A DNA stretch of 64,000 nt from Bryoerythrophyllum caledonicum (lineage: Eukaryota; Streptophyta; Bryopsida; Pottiales; Pottiaceae): NCBI GenBank assembly GCA_963971425.1, contig OZ020523.1:18348867-18412866 (forward strand), in the 5' to 3' direction. Shown one piece after another: positions 1 to 11,259 of this stretch (positions are counted from its first letter, which is position 1; each line of letters starts with the position of its first letter). Position numbers and translations under genes: made by a program. A model generated the notes under the pieces. That model saw only the letters and a program-made list of their open reading frames with translations. It had not been told where the DNA came from and ran no database searches.

Positions 1-1429
1 GTCTATATGCTACTAGTGATAGGCGGTCCGAAAATGCTCGCGTGACGTGGGCCAGCATGTGATGATATGTGATAATCCTCCAGCATTGTCTCTCCTAGTG
101 GAACACAATCTATCCATGTACAAGTGAAAGGTTTCCGCAAATTCTTGATTTCTGAATATTAAAGAACTTCCGCCCTCCAGTTGCAGTCTCTCGTACTCTT
201 TAGACATGGTCCTACCATTGATCCGTTGAGCTATTTGAGCTGTTGCATACTCCTCCAAAGCCTTTGAGTACTTTGGAATCATATGAACATTAGCATCGCG
301 TCTGTGTAAGTATGCAACTCTAGGATCCATCCACCACCTTCTCCGCACAACCTCAGCCATTGCCTCCGCATCGGTGAAGGTGTACAGTGATTGCATCAAT
401 TCGCTTAACACAGTTGACATGCCCCAATCACATACTCCGATTTACACTCACGATTCATCGTCTCGAAAATGGAGGAGGATATTGTCCGGAGATAAGTCGT
501 TGTGAAGGTGGTCACTCTTTTTTACTTTGTTCATGTTGTGCAGCAATGCCCATGCAAGTTTAGAATGTTTCTTGCGAAATTGAACGAGCTGATGAGCACG
601 AATAATCTCATCCTCTAGGTAATTCCCATACGATAGATGAATGTTTACATCATCACCATACTGGTAATCACGATTGAGCATCTCTCGAATTGTCCCCCCA
701 TTCCACCAGTACGCATACCATTCGTGTTTGGAGGATGGATGGATGGCTGCAAATCGTACGACGCTGGCGTGTGGTGTCCTTGGTTAGGTAGTTTTGCAGC
801 AAACTTCCAAAATGGTTCAATGCCAGGAGTTCCTTCAATCCGAATTTTTCGAATCGTGGCATATCCACCTCTCTTGATCGCGTCATCTACTGGAATCACT
901 CTCGTCGTTGCACGAATTGCAATCAAATGCGCCATTCAATCTTGTCCCTCCGGTCATCCCTCCTCAGAACTCCACCAGCCCATAGATCCATACCGGTTCC
1001 GATTTTTAGCAAACGGTCATTTGAGCGACAAACAAATCCGCCTTCAAAACCACCGCGTTAAAAGCTTGATCACCTCCTCGACGATCCCTACCATATTTTG
1101 TCAGTAGGTTCTTCGAATTCCATAGAGCATCGTACACCATGCTCTCCAGGAACTTCAAATATCCTTGCTTATTCGTCTCCGCGTACCACTCCGGAGCATG
1201 CAGCGCAATCATCATATATTGTGTCATCTCCACCTTGAATTTATTGGGGCCCTCGTGACGGTATCACACGTACTTGCTCTCCAAAGCTCGTACGGTATTG
1301 TCCTCATAGAATCGGACAACCAATTCTATGAGGAAACCCTTGTACTCCTGAGATGAAATGTCTCAAATCGCGTGCAAATTCGGCGCATCGAAGTCCGCCA
1401 CCATCTGTTTCTTCTTGTTCCTCGACATC
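1..1429 (-). pseudogene. Decayed kinase-like multicopy gene
   Basis: Reading leftward from an ATG at about 1429 there is one long similarity-like track broken by many stops and frame changes. The N-terminal part contains a stretch with LLTKYGRDRRGGDQAF. The middle contains HLHNDLSPDNILLHF, which has the form of a protein-kinase catalytic loop (H-x-D-L-x-P-x-N-I-L-L), with D and N in place. The last part (13-420) is rich in Arg and Trp and is cut by the window edge. No APE or DFG motif can be assigned with confidence, so activity is unproven even for an intact relative. At least six interruptions lie between 1429 and 680, so this copy is dead. I do not recognise a named family; it reads like a member of a repeated kinase-like family. 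A GC-rich GGCCGTCCG cluster lies just upstream of its start. Confidence 0.5.
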
Positions 1430-1639
1430 TTTATTCAGAATTTAATTCAAAGTTGAAAGTTAAACTCTAGATAGTTTTTAAAAACTTTGTAGAGTTCAAC
1501 GAAATACGAAGTTTTTAAAAACTTTATAAAATTCGACGAAACCTCCCCTCCAAATAAGTCACTTTTCAACTTCCAAAAAAGAGGAGCCAACGGATGGATT
1601 TTTCCAGCTGAAGCCACTCCGCATCCACTCAAAATATGT

Positions 1640-1885
1640 CGGGGAGAGAAGAAAAGTGAGGAAAAAGGGGAAGCGGTCGGCCTCTTGGCTGTCCGCCTGA
1701 TTGGACGGCCCAGATCAAGCGGCCGTCCGCTCGATCGGGCGACCGGGAGGACCGGGAGGCTAGCGGCCGCCCGATCGGATGGCCGCGAGCCTCTCGACTG
1801 ACCGACGGATTGCCGCGTGCCGCTCGATTGCCCGATCAGACGGCCAGGAGGGCTTTCAATCCAAACGGACGGCCCCGATTGATCC
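1640..1885. repeat. GGCCGTCCG-rich cluster A
   Basis: A GC-rich block built from words such as GGCGGACGGCC, GGCCGTCCG, GATCGGACGG and their complements, so both strands carry the same words. It ends about 210 bp upstream of the kinase-like ORF start at 1429 (minus strand). Similar blocks lie at 3895-4266, 19150-19312 and 23455-23705. Confidence 0.75.
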
Positions 1886-1903
1886 ATTTTAATATACTAT
1901 CAA

Positions 1904-2330
1904 TTTTTTTACGCCCTTGTTCTCATTGTTTGTCCACGGTAATCGTTTATTACCGCCAGACGCTCCGTCCGACCGGAGGTCTGGACGTTGTTGTCCGTTG
2001 GACGTCTTTTTGGACGTTCGGACCTTCAAGACTTCGGATTGGTAACTCAGCCCGATTAGACGATCAAGTGCCGTCCGCCACATCGGACAACCGCATGTCG
2101 TCCGCCGATCCGTCGGCGGTGAAGCCTTTCACTCTAAATTGATGGCTAGGATTGATTCAAGGAATTCATCATAATTTTTTTTACACCCTCATTTTTCCTT
2201 TATATTCACGGTAAATGTTTATTACCACCAGACGTTTTGTCCGACCGGACATCCGGACGTTGCCGTTTGCCGGACGTCTCTTGGATGCTCCGACCCTTCA
2301 GAACGTCGGATTGGTAACTCAGCAAATGAG
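1904..2330. repeat. Two diverged direct copies of a ~150-bp unit
   Basis: Copies at about 1904-2053 and 2174-2323 share, in the same order, a T-rich start, a TTTATTACC-CCAGACG block, GTCCGACCGGA, GGACGTCT and GGATTGGTAACTCAG. They are separated by about 120 bp. The second copy is followed at 2389 by a good TATA motif, so the unit may be an upstream part of a decayed promoter or LTR. No terminal repeats or target duplications could be assigned. Confidence 0.65.
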
Positions 2331-2388
2331 GTGTAAATAGTTGAGATATCCCGGATATTGCAAGAAAGCATCCATAGGATCGGGTATA

Positions 2389-2416
2389 AAAGGACTCAAA
2401 GGTTGCTTTGGCAACC
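2389..2416 (+). promoter_or_regulatory. TATA-box-like site plus small inverted repeat
   Basis: TATAAAAGG begins at about 2389 in a GC-richer setting, followed by GGTTGC-TTTG-GCAACC (about 2400-2415), a perfect 6-bp stem. No convincing plus-strand gene follows, so it may belong to a dead element. Confidence 0.3.
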
Positions 2417-3569
2417 TTAGCGTGCCTCTCCAAGGAACAAACCTGAATGTCACACAAATTGGAAGAATTACTCTTTGTGTGCCAATTGCAAGTAAAAATA
2501 ACCATTAAAAAATGTGTCAAGACAAGATAAATGGCAAAAACTTCAATGAATCATCTAAATTTTGAATTATACTTTAAATGTCAATCTAAAAAATAATAAA
2601 TAATTTTTAGCTTATATAAATGATAATGATTTCAGCAACTTAATCTCTAAGAGATAAAAAAACAACCAACCTCGGGGGTGATCAGGTTCTATACATGTCC
2701 CAATGAAGAGTGTCCCAATCTTTGTGGTAGAGTCATAGTGCACCAAAAGGCCCACGTGCCTCGATGTAGTCCTCACATTACTAGTAACAGTTGGAGCGTT
2801 GATGGTGTGCTATCTATCATGCTCCGTTGTAAGTAGCGGCCTAGGTTGGCCATTAGCGCCTAGCTCTTCACTGCTCTGCTGCTCCATACCTGGTATTTGT
2901 ACGCCAAAGCCTTTCAGCTGGTGTTCTATACATTCAGATTCCCTTTCACCTGTGCATGAGGATAGACCTTCGTGTTGTCGTCCAGATCGTTCACCACAGG
3001 AAGGTGATGCGGCTCCCGGAGCTTCAAACACAACCGATATTTCTGCACAACCATGTCCGTTAGTGCACTGAGCACGGCATACACAATAACACCCTTGCAA
3101 GAAGCAGGATTCTCATGAACGAACGGCGCTAAAAACCAGTGCATCCGTGCTCAGAGTAGGAGACAGAACTCGTGGATAAAAGGGAACATTAACGTCGATA
3201 GATCCGTCTCACCATATTCGACAATACACACGGTTCAGAAAGGAGATGCAATTCACATTCCCACTAACACCTCAACAATCAATATCATAACTGCAGCAGG
3301 CAAATAGTAGCTGTACCTGCAAGTGGCTGGCAAGAGTCCGACCATGCACACCCATTCACTCCAGAATCCTCTTGAAAACAGCTTCTGCAACCATACACCA
3401 AGCGCTCATCCACAGCTCTCTCACACGCAAAAACGCAACACACAAACCAAATTCCACAAACACCCCTCGGTCCTACAAACGTAGCTCGCAACACCAAGAG
3501 ATGAGGCAATAGCGCCACTTACTCTCTATTCCTCCTCCCTCTACACGCCTCCACAATCCTTCTCCTTGC

Positions 3570-3570
<1 letters not shown>
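2417..3570. other. No gene recognised
   Basis: Mixed-composition DNA. Several open frames run on both strands, but none has recognisable motifs or consistent coding texture. Confidence 0.5.

Positions 3571-3621
<51 letters not shown>
3571..3621 (+). repeat. (CT)n microsatellite
   Basis: About 25 uninterrupted CT dinucleotides. A shorter CT-rich tract follows at 3735-3850. The run creates Ser/Leu-rich artefact frames. Confidence 0.95.
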
Positions 3622-3626
<5 letters not shown>

Positions 3627-3894
3627 CAATCAATGTCGACCAAACAACAATCTCAATTGATGAAACCCTAAACCCTAACTTGCCAATATTTTTCCTCCAT
3701 AGCCACTCCCGCAAACAAAAAGCACACGCGCGTCCTCACTCTCTCTCTTTCTCGCTCTCCGACATTGACACTCGCTCTCGCAGCAAAACCTTCGCAAAAA
3801 CAACAAGCAATGCTTTCGCTCGAGTCTCTCTCTCTATCTCTCGCGCTCCCCAAAGGTTAACGTGGATGATTATCAGGGTTGTCAGGACGCTCGA

Positions 3895-4266
3895 CGTTTC
3901 TAACGTCCGAACGGAGGACGTCCTCGGCCTATCAGGACGTCCAGTGACATAACAAGTTTCGTCAGTTTACCCAAGGGTAAATAGCCGTCCGCAGCCCCGG
4001 CCGACCGTCCATTCCGTCCGCATGGGCCGACCGCACGGCCGTTCGTCGTCCGCCGCGGCCGACCGTGCGGCCGTGTGTTGTTTTCCGCGGCTGACCGGCG
4101 TTCGTCGTCCGCGTGGCCGTCCGCAGCGGCCGACCGCCATTCGCCAGGCCGTCCGCCACAACCGACCGCCATCCGCCGCGGACGGCCTGGCGAATGGTGA
4201 ACCGCTAGGCCTAGGCCTAAACCGACCGCTAGGCTGACCGCCATCCGCCGCGGCGGACGGCCCTCT
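3895..4266. repeat. GGCCGTCCG-rich cluster B
   Basis: Dense GGCCGTCCG, CGGACGGCC and GCCGACCG words with local palindromes, for example the symmetric block around 4150-4262. It ends about 270 bp before the hAT transposase start at 4537. A TATAAAG motif lies between them at about 4337. Confidence 0.8.
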
Positions 4267-6354
4267 CACGACAACTCCCCCGTCTGCTATTAGATTGACA
4301 ATTTATCGTCTCCCAACGGTCAGAATCACCGTGAGTATAAAGAAAATAGCACATGGAGCCTCACTTCACTTCTGAACTTTTGTTTCCCAAGAGCTTTGAG
4401 CTGCATTATGTATCCATTGCTTGGTAATCAACGAGTTCGGAAGTCTTGAATATCAGAGTTTCTTTCAGAACTCCTGATATTTCTTTCACATACTACCTAT
4501 CACGTTCGTTCATTTCTAGATACTACACCCATCAGAATGGCCACCAAACCTTGGTCTCCTTGGTATATCGAAATCACTGAAGTACAAGGCAGGAAGACCG
4601 ACTCCCTCCAATGCAATCTTTGTCACCGTGTTTTTGCAAAAAGGCTAGAACGACAGCTATGTCATCTCGGGTACGAAGAACTCCATGGCAAGCGCAACAG
4701 CGGTGTTGGCCTCTGCACCAAATTAACAACCCGCGTACAAACTTTATTTAAAAATTGTCAAGGCCACTACCCGAAACACAATGGAGAACTTTTTTCCGAA
4801 CATTGCCCCACCCCACCATTGAAATCTACGCCTGCCTCAGAACATAGCACGCCCAAGTCCACTGGCGGAGACTCTTGTGTAGGGTCCACTCAAGCCCCCT
4901 CCCCGTGATTTTACCATCAACCATGGTTGAACCGACCCCCACATTCCACGACTTCACCGAACAAGAGAATATAGGTGCCACCTTCCGCAGATTGGTGAGG
5001 CAATCCGTGCTCGAAGACGACTTTCAAGAAGTGGAGCGGCGGGAGCTAGACAAAGTGTGGGTGAAGTTTTCTACGAAGCAAACGTGCCGTTTGCTTTAGC
5101 ACAGAATGTTGCGTTCAAGGAAGCCGTGATGAAGACAGTCTCTTTCAAAAAACCATATGTCCCACCTTCTTACCATGACATTCGGACAAGGTTGTTGGGA
5201 CAAGCAAATGCTGATTTGGAAGCACAACTCAATAAAAGACTGTTCGAGAGTGTTCGGAAGTTTGGAGAAACTCTAGCCATAGATGGGTGGACGTCTGTGA
5301 CTAGTCGCCCTTTGTGCAATGCTATGCTCGTGTCTCCCGCTGGAGAGCTCTTCTTGGGAGCTGTAGATACTACGGGCAAAGAAAAGAACGCTGCGTACCT
5401 CGCATCCATCATGTTTTAGTTCATTGAACAAGTTGGCCCCCACAACATTGTTCAGGTGTGTACTGACAATGCTCCAGTCATGCTCAATGCCTGAGAATTA
5501 GCCGTCAAGAAATATGCACAGATATACATTCAAGGATGTGCCGCGCATGCCATGGACTTACTGTTGGAAGACTGGGGGAAGGTTACATGGATAAAAGAAA
5601 CTCTCGAGAAGGCCAAGTTCTTGGTTAAGTTTGTCAAGAATCGGCAAATGTCCCTCGCCGTGTTTCGTAAACACAAGGCCAAGTACAGCCTATTGCTGCC
5701 CGGGCAAACAAGATTTGCATGTAATTTCATAATGATAGATCGCTTGTTGAAGGTAAAGGAATCATTGGAGCAAACCGTCGTTGATCCTGAATGGCGGGCA
5801 TACGCCTCAAATAAGTCATTCTCGGCTAGAGATAAAGTAGTCATCTCTTGAGCCATCAAAAGAGTGGTTCTAGATGAGCGTTTCTGGGAGCGGTGCACGA
5901 ACTTCCAGGAGATGATAGCTCCAATAGTGTATGCACTTCGGGAATTCGATGCCAAGGAACCTTGTATGCCCAAGGTTTTGCACATCCTTCGCGACCTCGA
6001 GAAGCATGTTCTAGCGTTGCGTAATGAACCATTCTGTCTCGATAGCGATTTAGCGGTCATTGCTGAGGACGAGTTCTACGCACAGAAACGGATGATGACA
6101 ATGGATTTTCATTTTGCCAGTGCACTTCTCAATCCTTATTTACTTCATGACGAAGAGTTGGCCGATGATCCGGATGTCATCACAGCAGGCAAACGAGTTC
6201 TACAAAAGCTATGTGATCTTAAGACTTACCCGGACGTGGTGAACGAGTTCCTCGCATTTCGAAACAAGGATGTACCATTCCACGACATGTTAGATCCTAA
6301 GGACCAAAAATGTTCTCCGTATGCTTGGTGGAATTTTGAAGGTGCTTGTGGAAA

Positions 6355-7406
6355 CACTACACTAAAGATGATATTTAGTGTTCGCAACACTAATTACGAA
6401 CTTGAACGCTAAATGTCAATTACCCTACTAATGTAACAACATTAAATGTCAATTTAAACACTAATTGTCAATTTCTGTAACTTTTGCCCTTATTACATTT
6501 TAACATATTGACATTTAGTGTTGGTTATGTAACAATGTCATATGCCACATTTCATTGCAAGTCACCCAAATCTCACCACATGTCAAAAGCAAACCTTCCA
6601 TGTTGGGCTGAGTTTTTTAAGGTTGGATTTTCAAATGATGATTTCGGGGGCAGTTTTTGTCCAATTTGAGATTTTCTGGTACCTACTTAAACTGATTTGA
6701 AAAGACGCTTCCAATGGCATCTTACCCATCTTCAAATTCATCTTAAATAAAAAGTTATAGTGAATATTTTTGGGCAGATTTCCTGAGTTTTGGTTGAAAG
6801 TTTGAGGAGGCATATCTTTATCAATTTTGCACCAATTCTATCAAGTGAGGTGGCCAACTTATGTTTATTTTCAAGGAGATTCTGTCGGTATACGGCACAT
6901 CTTCTAATTCGTCGTGATGCAAAAGTTATGAGCAATTTTGTTAGACTGATTTTTTGACATTAAACACTAAATGTAAACAAATTGACATTTAGTGAAAGTC
7001 AGGTCATAGGGGTAACTACACTAATGGTCCCTAAACACTAAATATCATTTTTAGTGTAGTACAAAACTGTGAAAAAAAAACGGCACTCGATTTGGAGTTG
7101 CGGTTCTTTTGACAACGCTGTCGGAACAGTCAGAACTATTCCTAAATCGGGCTGTCCCGAGTTTTTTGGTCATAACTCCCTCATTTTTTAGAGTTTTTGG
7201 TCGTGTAATATATCGTTGAAAGCGTGTTTTCAAGGCGCTTTCAACGGTATATTAAACGTTCAAAAAAGCCCAAAAATGAGAGAGTTATGGTAAAAAAACC
7301 CGGGACAGCCCGATTTAGGAACAGTTCTGAGTGTTTCGATAGCGTTGTCAAAAGAACCGCAACTCCAAATCGAGTGCGGTTTTTTTTTCACAGTTTTGTA
7401 CTAGTG
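6355..7406. mobile_element. Composite CACTA-ended element inserted in the hAT gene
   Basis: It starts CACTACACTAAAGATG and ends TTTTGTACTAGTG, so both ends have the CACTA terminus of the En/Spm superfamily. It is flanked by AAA (6352-6354 and 7407-7409), the 3-bp duplication expected for CACTA elements. The left part (6355 to about 7060) has its own matching inverted end: the first ~26 bases recur inverted at about 7034-7059. The right part is a foldback MITE. Neither part alone has a target duplication; only the outer pair does. No transposase is encoded. Confidence 0.8.
7054..7406. mobile_element. Foldback CACTA MITE, copy 1 (right half of the composite)
   Basis: About 353 bp and almost wholly palindromic: two arms of about 170 bp meet near 7225-7245. 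Arm words are CGGCACTCGATTTGGAGTTG and its complement near 7360. It is closely related to 8346-8697. Its first three bases do not match the CACTA end, because they overlap the right end of the neighbouring element. Confidence 0.85.
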
Positions 7407-8345
7407 AAAGCTCCTTGCACCAATTGCAAAGAGAATACTAGCGCAGACAGTGTCATCTTCTTCTTGCGAATACAATTGGAGTAGCTATTCTTTCGTCCAT
7501 GACAAGAAACGGAATCGGTTATTACCGGGAAGGGCTGATGACTTGGTCTTTGTGTATACGAACTCGAAGTTGTTCGCGAATGCAAAGTTGACGGATGAGA
7601 AGAGGTGGTATGCGGAGAACTTGGATTTAGAGGATTCACAACCACGTAAGTCGGATGACGCAGACTACTCTGACGATTCAAGCAACGGTGCCTTTGCCAA
7701 TTACGATGCAGAGCATCTAGTCGATGACATCGACAGCAGCCCTTCTCAACGTATGGATCATACCCACGACGCCCCAATCATCGAGTATGATTTTGTCGAT
7801 GACAACGTTCTTGCAGAGAAAGAAGATGAGTTGTTGCCCATAGCGCGGTACTTGAATGGAGACGGCATGGTCAATAGCAATAATATCCTTCGTCGTGGAC
7901 CGACTCCGCTTCCCGAAGACACGAAGGACAAGGGAGGAGAAGATTTATCATCCTCACTTGCAACTGCACTACACGGGCAAAAAACGCATGGGCCCTCAGT
8001 GAAGAGTGTTGAGGAAGGCAAGCATCACGGTCTCGCACTTGCGGAGAATCCCGAGCAAACAATGAAAGAGCCATTCCTAGACGACACGGTTGTACTCGGG
8101 GAGAAAACTATGGAGGGCGGTACTTACGGCAATACACGGAGTCCCATTCACGTTACGGAAAAGAAGGCATCATCCTCTAAGGATCAACCGTCCTTGCATG
8201 GTCACGCGTTGCGGTCTCTATTTGCAATCCCTCTTGCAACGGTCAGTACAACCAATTTGAAATCCTCCCACGATTTGGTGTCTCTTTTAAAACATGTGCG
8301 ACCCCGAACGCCGCAACGCCAATCTGATGGCATACCTAGTGATGG

Positions 8346-8697
8346 CACTAGTACAAAACAGGGAAAAAAAAACCGCACTCGATTTGGAGTTGCGGTTCGT
8401 TTGACCACAATGTCGGAACAGTCAGCACTGTTCCTAAATCGGGCTGTCCTGGGTTTTTTGGCCATAACTCTTTCATGTTTGGGATTTTCGAACGTGTAAT
8501 ATACCGTTGAAAGCGCCTTAAAAACACGCTTCCAACGGTATATTACACGTCCAAAAACTCCCAAAAATGAGGGAGTTATGGCCAAAAAACCCAGGACAGC
8601 CTAATGTAGGAACAACGCTGACTGTTCCGACAGCGTGGTCAAACGAACCGTAACTCCAGTTCGAGTGCGGTTTTTTTTCCCCTGTTTTGTACTAGTG
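8346..8697. mobile_element. Foldback CACTA MITE, copy 2
   Basis: It starts CACTAGTACAAAACAGGG and ends CCCTGTTTTGTACTAGTG, and it is flanked by TGG direct repeats (8343-8345 and 8698-8700). The 352-bp body is a near-perfect inverted repeat with its centre near 8520. A transcript through it would form a ~170-bp hairpin. It sits in the 3' part of the hAT frame, and exact removal restores that frame. Confidence 0.92.
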
Positions 8698-8830
8698 TGG
8701 CGATGTACCTCTGTCTAAGCTCTTCATACATCACCCCGAGGTTCAGGGAGGTTTAGGGTTACAACCTAGGCGGCCTACAAACGACACGAAGAAACGTAAA
8801 GCTCCCATGCATCCATTTCTTTGCACGTGA

Positions 8831-9516
8831 CCTAGTAATCCCACTGATGTCATTGAAACTTGCAAAAGATTCAAAACCATTAAAATATTGTCGATCAAAC
8901 GGAGAATCAAACAAGAAGCCACCACGGATTATGAAGACGATCATTCGATCTAGTGGAGCTGAAATCAAAGGAGACAGCGATTACGAACTTCCTACCGACG
9001 TGAATGAGTAGGAAAATTTGGCCCATTTACGTAGTATGCGTTCACCGCACTTATTTTGTTTGTAAATAGTGTAGTTAGAATTTAGGGTACTTTATAGTCG
9101 TTCCGCGTATGCATTAAAAGCTTCTATTGTCTCAATTGATTCTTGGATTTATTCCGAATATCAATAAAGTTTTTTCATATATGCACAAGTTTTACATCCA
9201 TCTCTTGTGCTATTCTATTGTCTTGTGTTTTGTGTATGGATTTAGTCATCCCATACGAAATGACTTAAACATGACATTCTTATTGTATGCAGAATGTAAT
9301 TCGAGTTTGCAAACTTCTATTCATTTCACTGCTTCACATCCACCTGATGCACCACAATATTTCTAGCACCCACATACAATTAAAGAATTAACAAGTTGAC
9401 AAAATATCTTACGAATTGTAAACCTTTATTTCAAAAAGTATGCCCCACCACGGCATGCTTCTGACTTCTTGCCACACCATTCCTTAAACAACAACTACGC
9501 TAAACTTTACATTCAT
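8831..9516. other. Likely 3' flank of the hAT gene; no gene
   Basis: The hAT frame remains readable for about 40 codons after the TGA at 8828 (to a TAG near 8952), so the original C-terminus may have lain there. The rest is AT-rich and shows no coding signal. Confidence 0.4.
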
Positions 9517-10386
9517 CTACCACATTCTATTGCCTTGAAGAAGAAGGCTCGTCGGTATGATCCGTTCGAGTGCTACTATGAGTCCGCGGTCTCTGGCTTG
9601 GCCTAGCAATCCTACCCCCTCTTCGTACTCTCGATTCATGGCTGCAATTTCCCTATGCATCTCCGACCACCAACTATCGTCACTGTCATTGCCATCATCC
9701 CTCTTCCGCTTCCCACCAGAATCCACCTTCTTCGCCGTAAAGATTTCCATGGCCTTCTTTATTCGTTGCACTACCTTGTTCACAAAAGCGTCATTCTTTG
9801 GGAATGACACCAATAATTTTCCTTCCGGTTTTTGTAGCACGTTCCGTCAATAGCCAATGATGTCCCCAATCCTCCGATCAAATGCTTGCACCGCATCCCA
9901 ATAAGGATAGTCTACGTCTTTAAAAAAATCCTCTTCTGTTGAACTCCGTAGCTTTGCGGCCTCTTCCAACTTTGCAAGGACCAGGGCTCTTTCCACCAAA
10001 GTACAATTGTACTTCTTGTACTCATCTCGCAACTCAATGCCATCGTTTACCTCATGTCATACACCATCTTCTCCCTTCTCAGCTCTCCTTGGAAGAAATC
10101 GGAAGAAACGCTTGTGCTCAGTGCTCCAATGCCCCCCAAAGTTGCGGCAAAACAACTCCTGTTGCTCGCCATCTTCAATCTCTCGCGCCCGTATCTCCAC
10201 CTCATAGTCTTGTGTCATCCAAAATAATGGATCAATTTCCATCCCATACTCTTTGTATAGTTGGTGACAAGAAAAGTTAAAACTCACTATTCCACATAAG
10301 TGGTTTTCCCCACTCACGATAGTTTAGGGATTTTTTTGGAAGTTGATCCAAGGGGAGATTCCAGCGGTTGAACTCGTGCCCCGGTG
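9517..10386 (-). pseudogene. 3' part of the RING/coiled-coil gene split by the chromovirus
   Basis: This is the C-terminal continuation of the gene at 16635-19076. Directly after the CGGTG site it reads GHEFNRWNLPLDQLPKK and then YREWGKPLMWNS, followed by a frame change near 10310. The block around 10130-10250 contains WMTQDYEVEIRARE and ELFCRNFGGHWS, and a basic, Asp-rich tail ends at 9517. In-frame stops near 10055 and 9845 break it. I do not recognise the C-terminal domain; its Trp, Cys and His positions look like a conserved folded module. Joining it to the right-hand part across the retrotransposon needs one copy of the 5-bp target. Confidence 0.6.
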
Positions 10387-10589
10387 TGTTAGGGATCCAT
10401 TCATGTCGACGCTCTTACATCATGAACCAAGGTTTCTTACAGGATATTCTTTAATAATATTCATAAGTAAACAAGATGACAAATGAGAGGGAAGGCCTCC
10501 TCTCACTTGCTATAAAAAAGACACCACAACCGTTCTAACTACCTCTTTGCTAAGCACTAGTAAGTCCAGACGAGTGTCTACTCGTAACA
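10387..10589 (-). repeat. 3' LTR of the chromovirus
   Basis: It begins TGTTAGGGATCC and ends CTCGTAACA on the plus strand (TG...CA ends). It matches 16432-16634 except for C/T, A/G and AA/GG differences. Confidence 0.96.
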
Positions 10590-10966
10590 TTACCCCCCCG
10601 ATAAGGTCGAAGGGTGCGGGCCCTCCTCCTAAGCGGGGTTGATCCTACCGCATCCGGGTGCCAGCGGTGGAAATCCCGAACCGCGTCAGCCGCATTCTGT
10701 AGATTCTCCACTCGTTCCCAAGAGTTTTCCTCGGGCCCATATCCTTCCCAACTGATTAAATACTGTAGCTTCCGCCACCGGCCGTGCAGCCGAGAGTCGA
10801 AGACAGCATGAACCTCCCACTGAACATCCCCGTCGGGCGTAATAATCGGCGGAGGAGGTTGTTGATGCCGCCCCTCGATGGTGTCCTCGTGGTGCCGCTG
10901 TAGAAGATTGACGTGAAACACATCATGAATTTGGAGGGACTTGGGGAGCTTAAGCTTGTAAACCAA
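10550..10966 (-). pseudogene. Integrase C-terminus and chromodomain
   Basis: This open frame includes the GPY-like end of integrase (LPKSLQIHDVFHVNLLQRH) and then a chromodomain with YLISWEGYGPEENSWERVEN, whose aromatic and acidic positions match chromodomains of plant chromoviruses. Such domains bind modified histone tails and steer integration. It is out of frame with the upstream integrase part, so it belongs to a broken pol. Confidence 0.88.
10592..10599 (-). other. Polypurine tract of the chromovirus
   Basis: Read leftward, a run of seven G is followed by TAA and then the LTR start TGTTACGAG. This is the normal place for the plus-strand primer. Confidence 0.7.
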
Positions 10967-11259
10967 ATCAGAAAGCCTGGCAATAATTGGAAATGGGCCG
11001 AGAAATCATGATGCCAATTTCTTGGAAGGAGCTGTCGTTGAAATATTCTCATGTCGTAGGAATACCTTCTCACCAACTTGGAATGTGGGTTGAACCTGCA
11101 CTCCTTGGTTGTAATAGCGTCGGGCTCGCACACCTGCAAGGTCGATCATAGTCTTTACCTCGTTGTGTAGCTCTTGAAGGTGCCTTATGCGGTCCTCTGC
11201 TGCCGGAACGGTGGTCGAGGTCGGAGTAGTAAAAGATAATACAGGATGATACTCGTATG

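Larger units (their letters stand above)
4537..8830 (+). pseudogene. hAT-family transposase, split by two CACTA-ended insertions
   Basis: The N-terminus (from ATG 4537) has a BED-type zinc-finger pattern, CNLC then HL then GVGLC. A DUF659-like core follows (5057-6351), with IDGWTSV, VCTDNAP and CAAHAMDLLLEDWGK. The C-terminal hAT dimerisation domain begins AWWNFEGACG at about 6325 and resumes at 7407. Taking out 6355-7406 plus one AAA copy rejoins the frame as GKLLAPIAKRILAQTV followed by SSSSCEYNWS, the usual hATC signature. Taking out 8346-8697 plus one TGG likewise rejoins the frame into a basic tail that stops at 8828. The copy also has two frame changes (about 4905 and 5060) and in-frame stops at 5417, about 5492 and 5849, so it was already dying or is dead. 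No 8-bp target duplication or terminal repeats were found. Confidence 0.88.

Noticed and set aside
3874-3900. CAGGGTTGTCAGG as left terminal repeat of the hAT element
   Set aside because: No matching inverted end or 8-bp duplication was found downstream.
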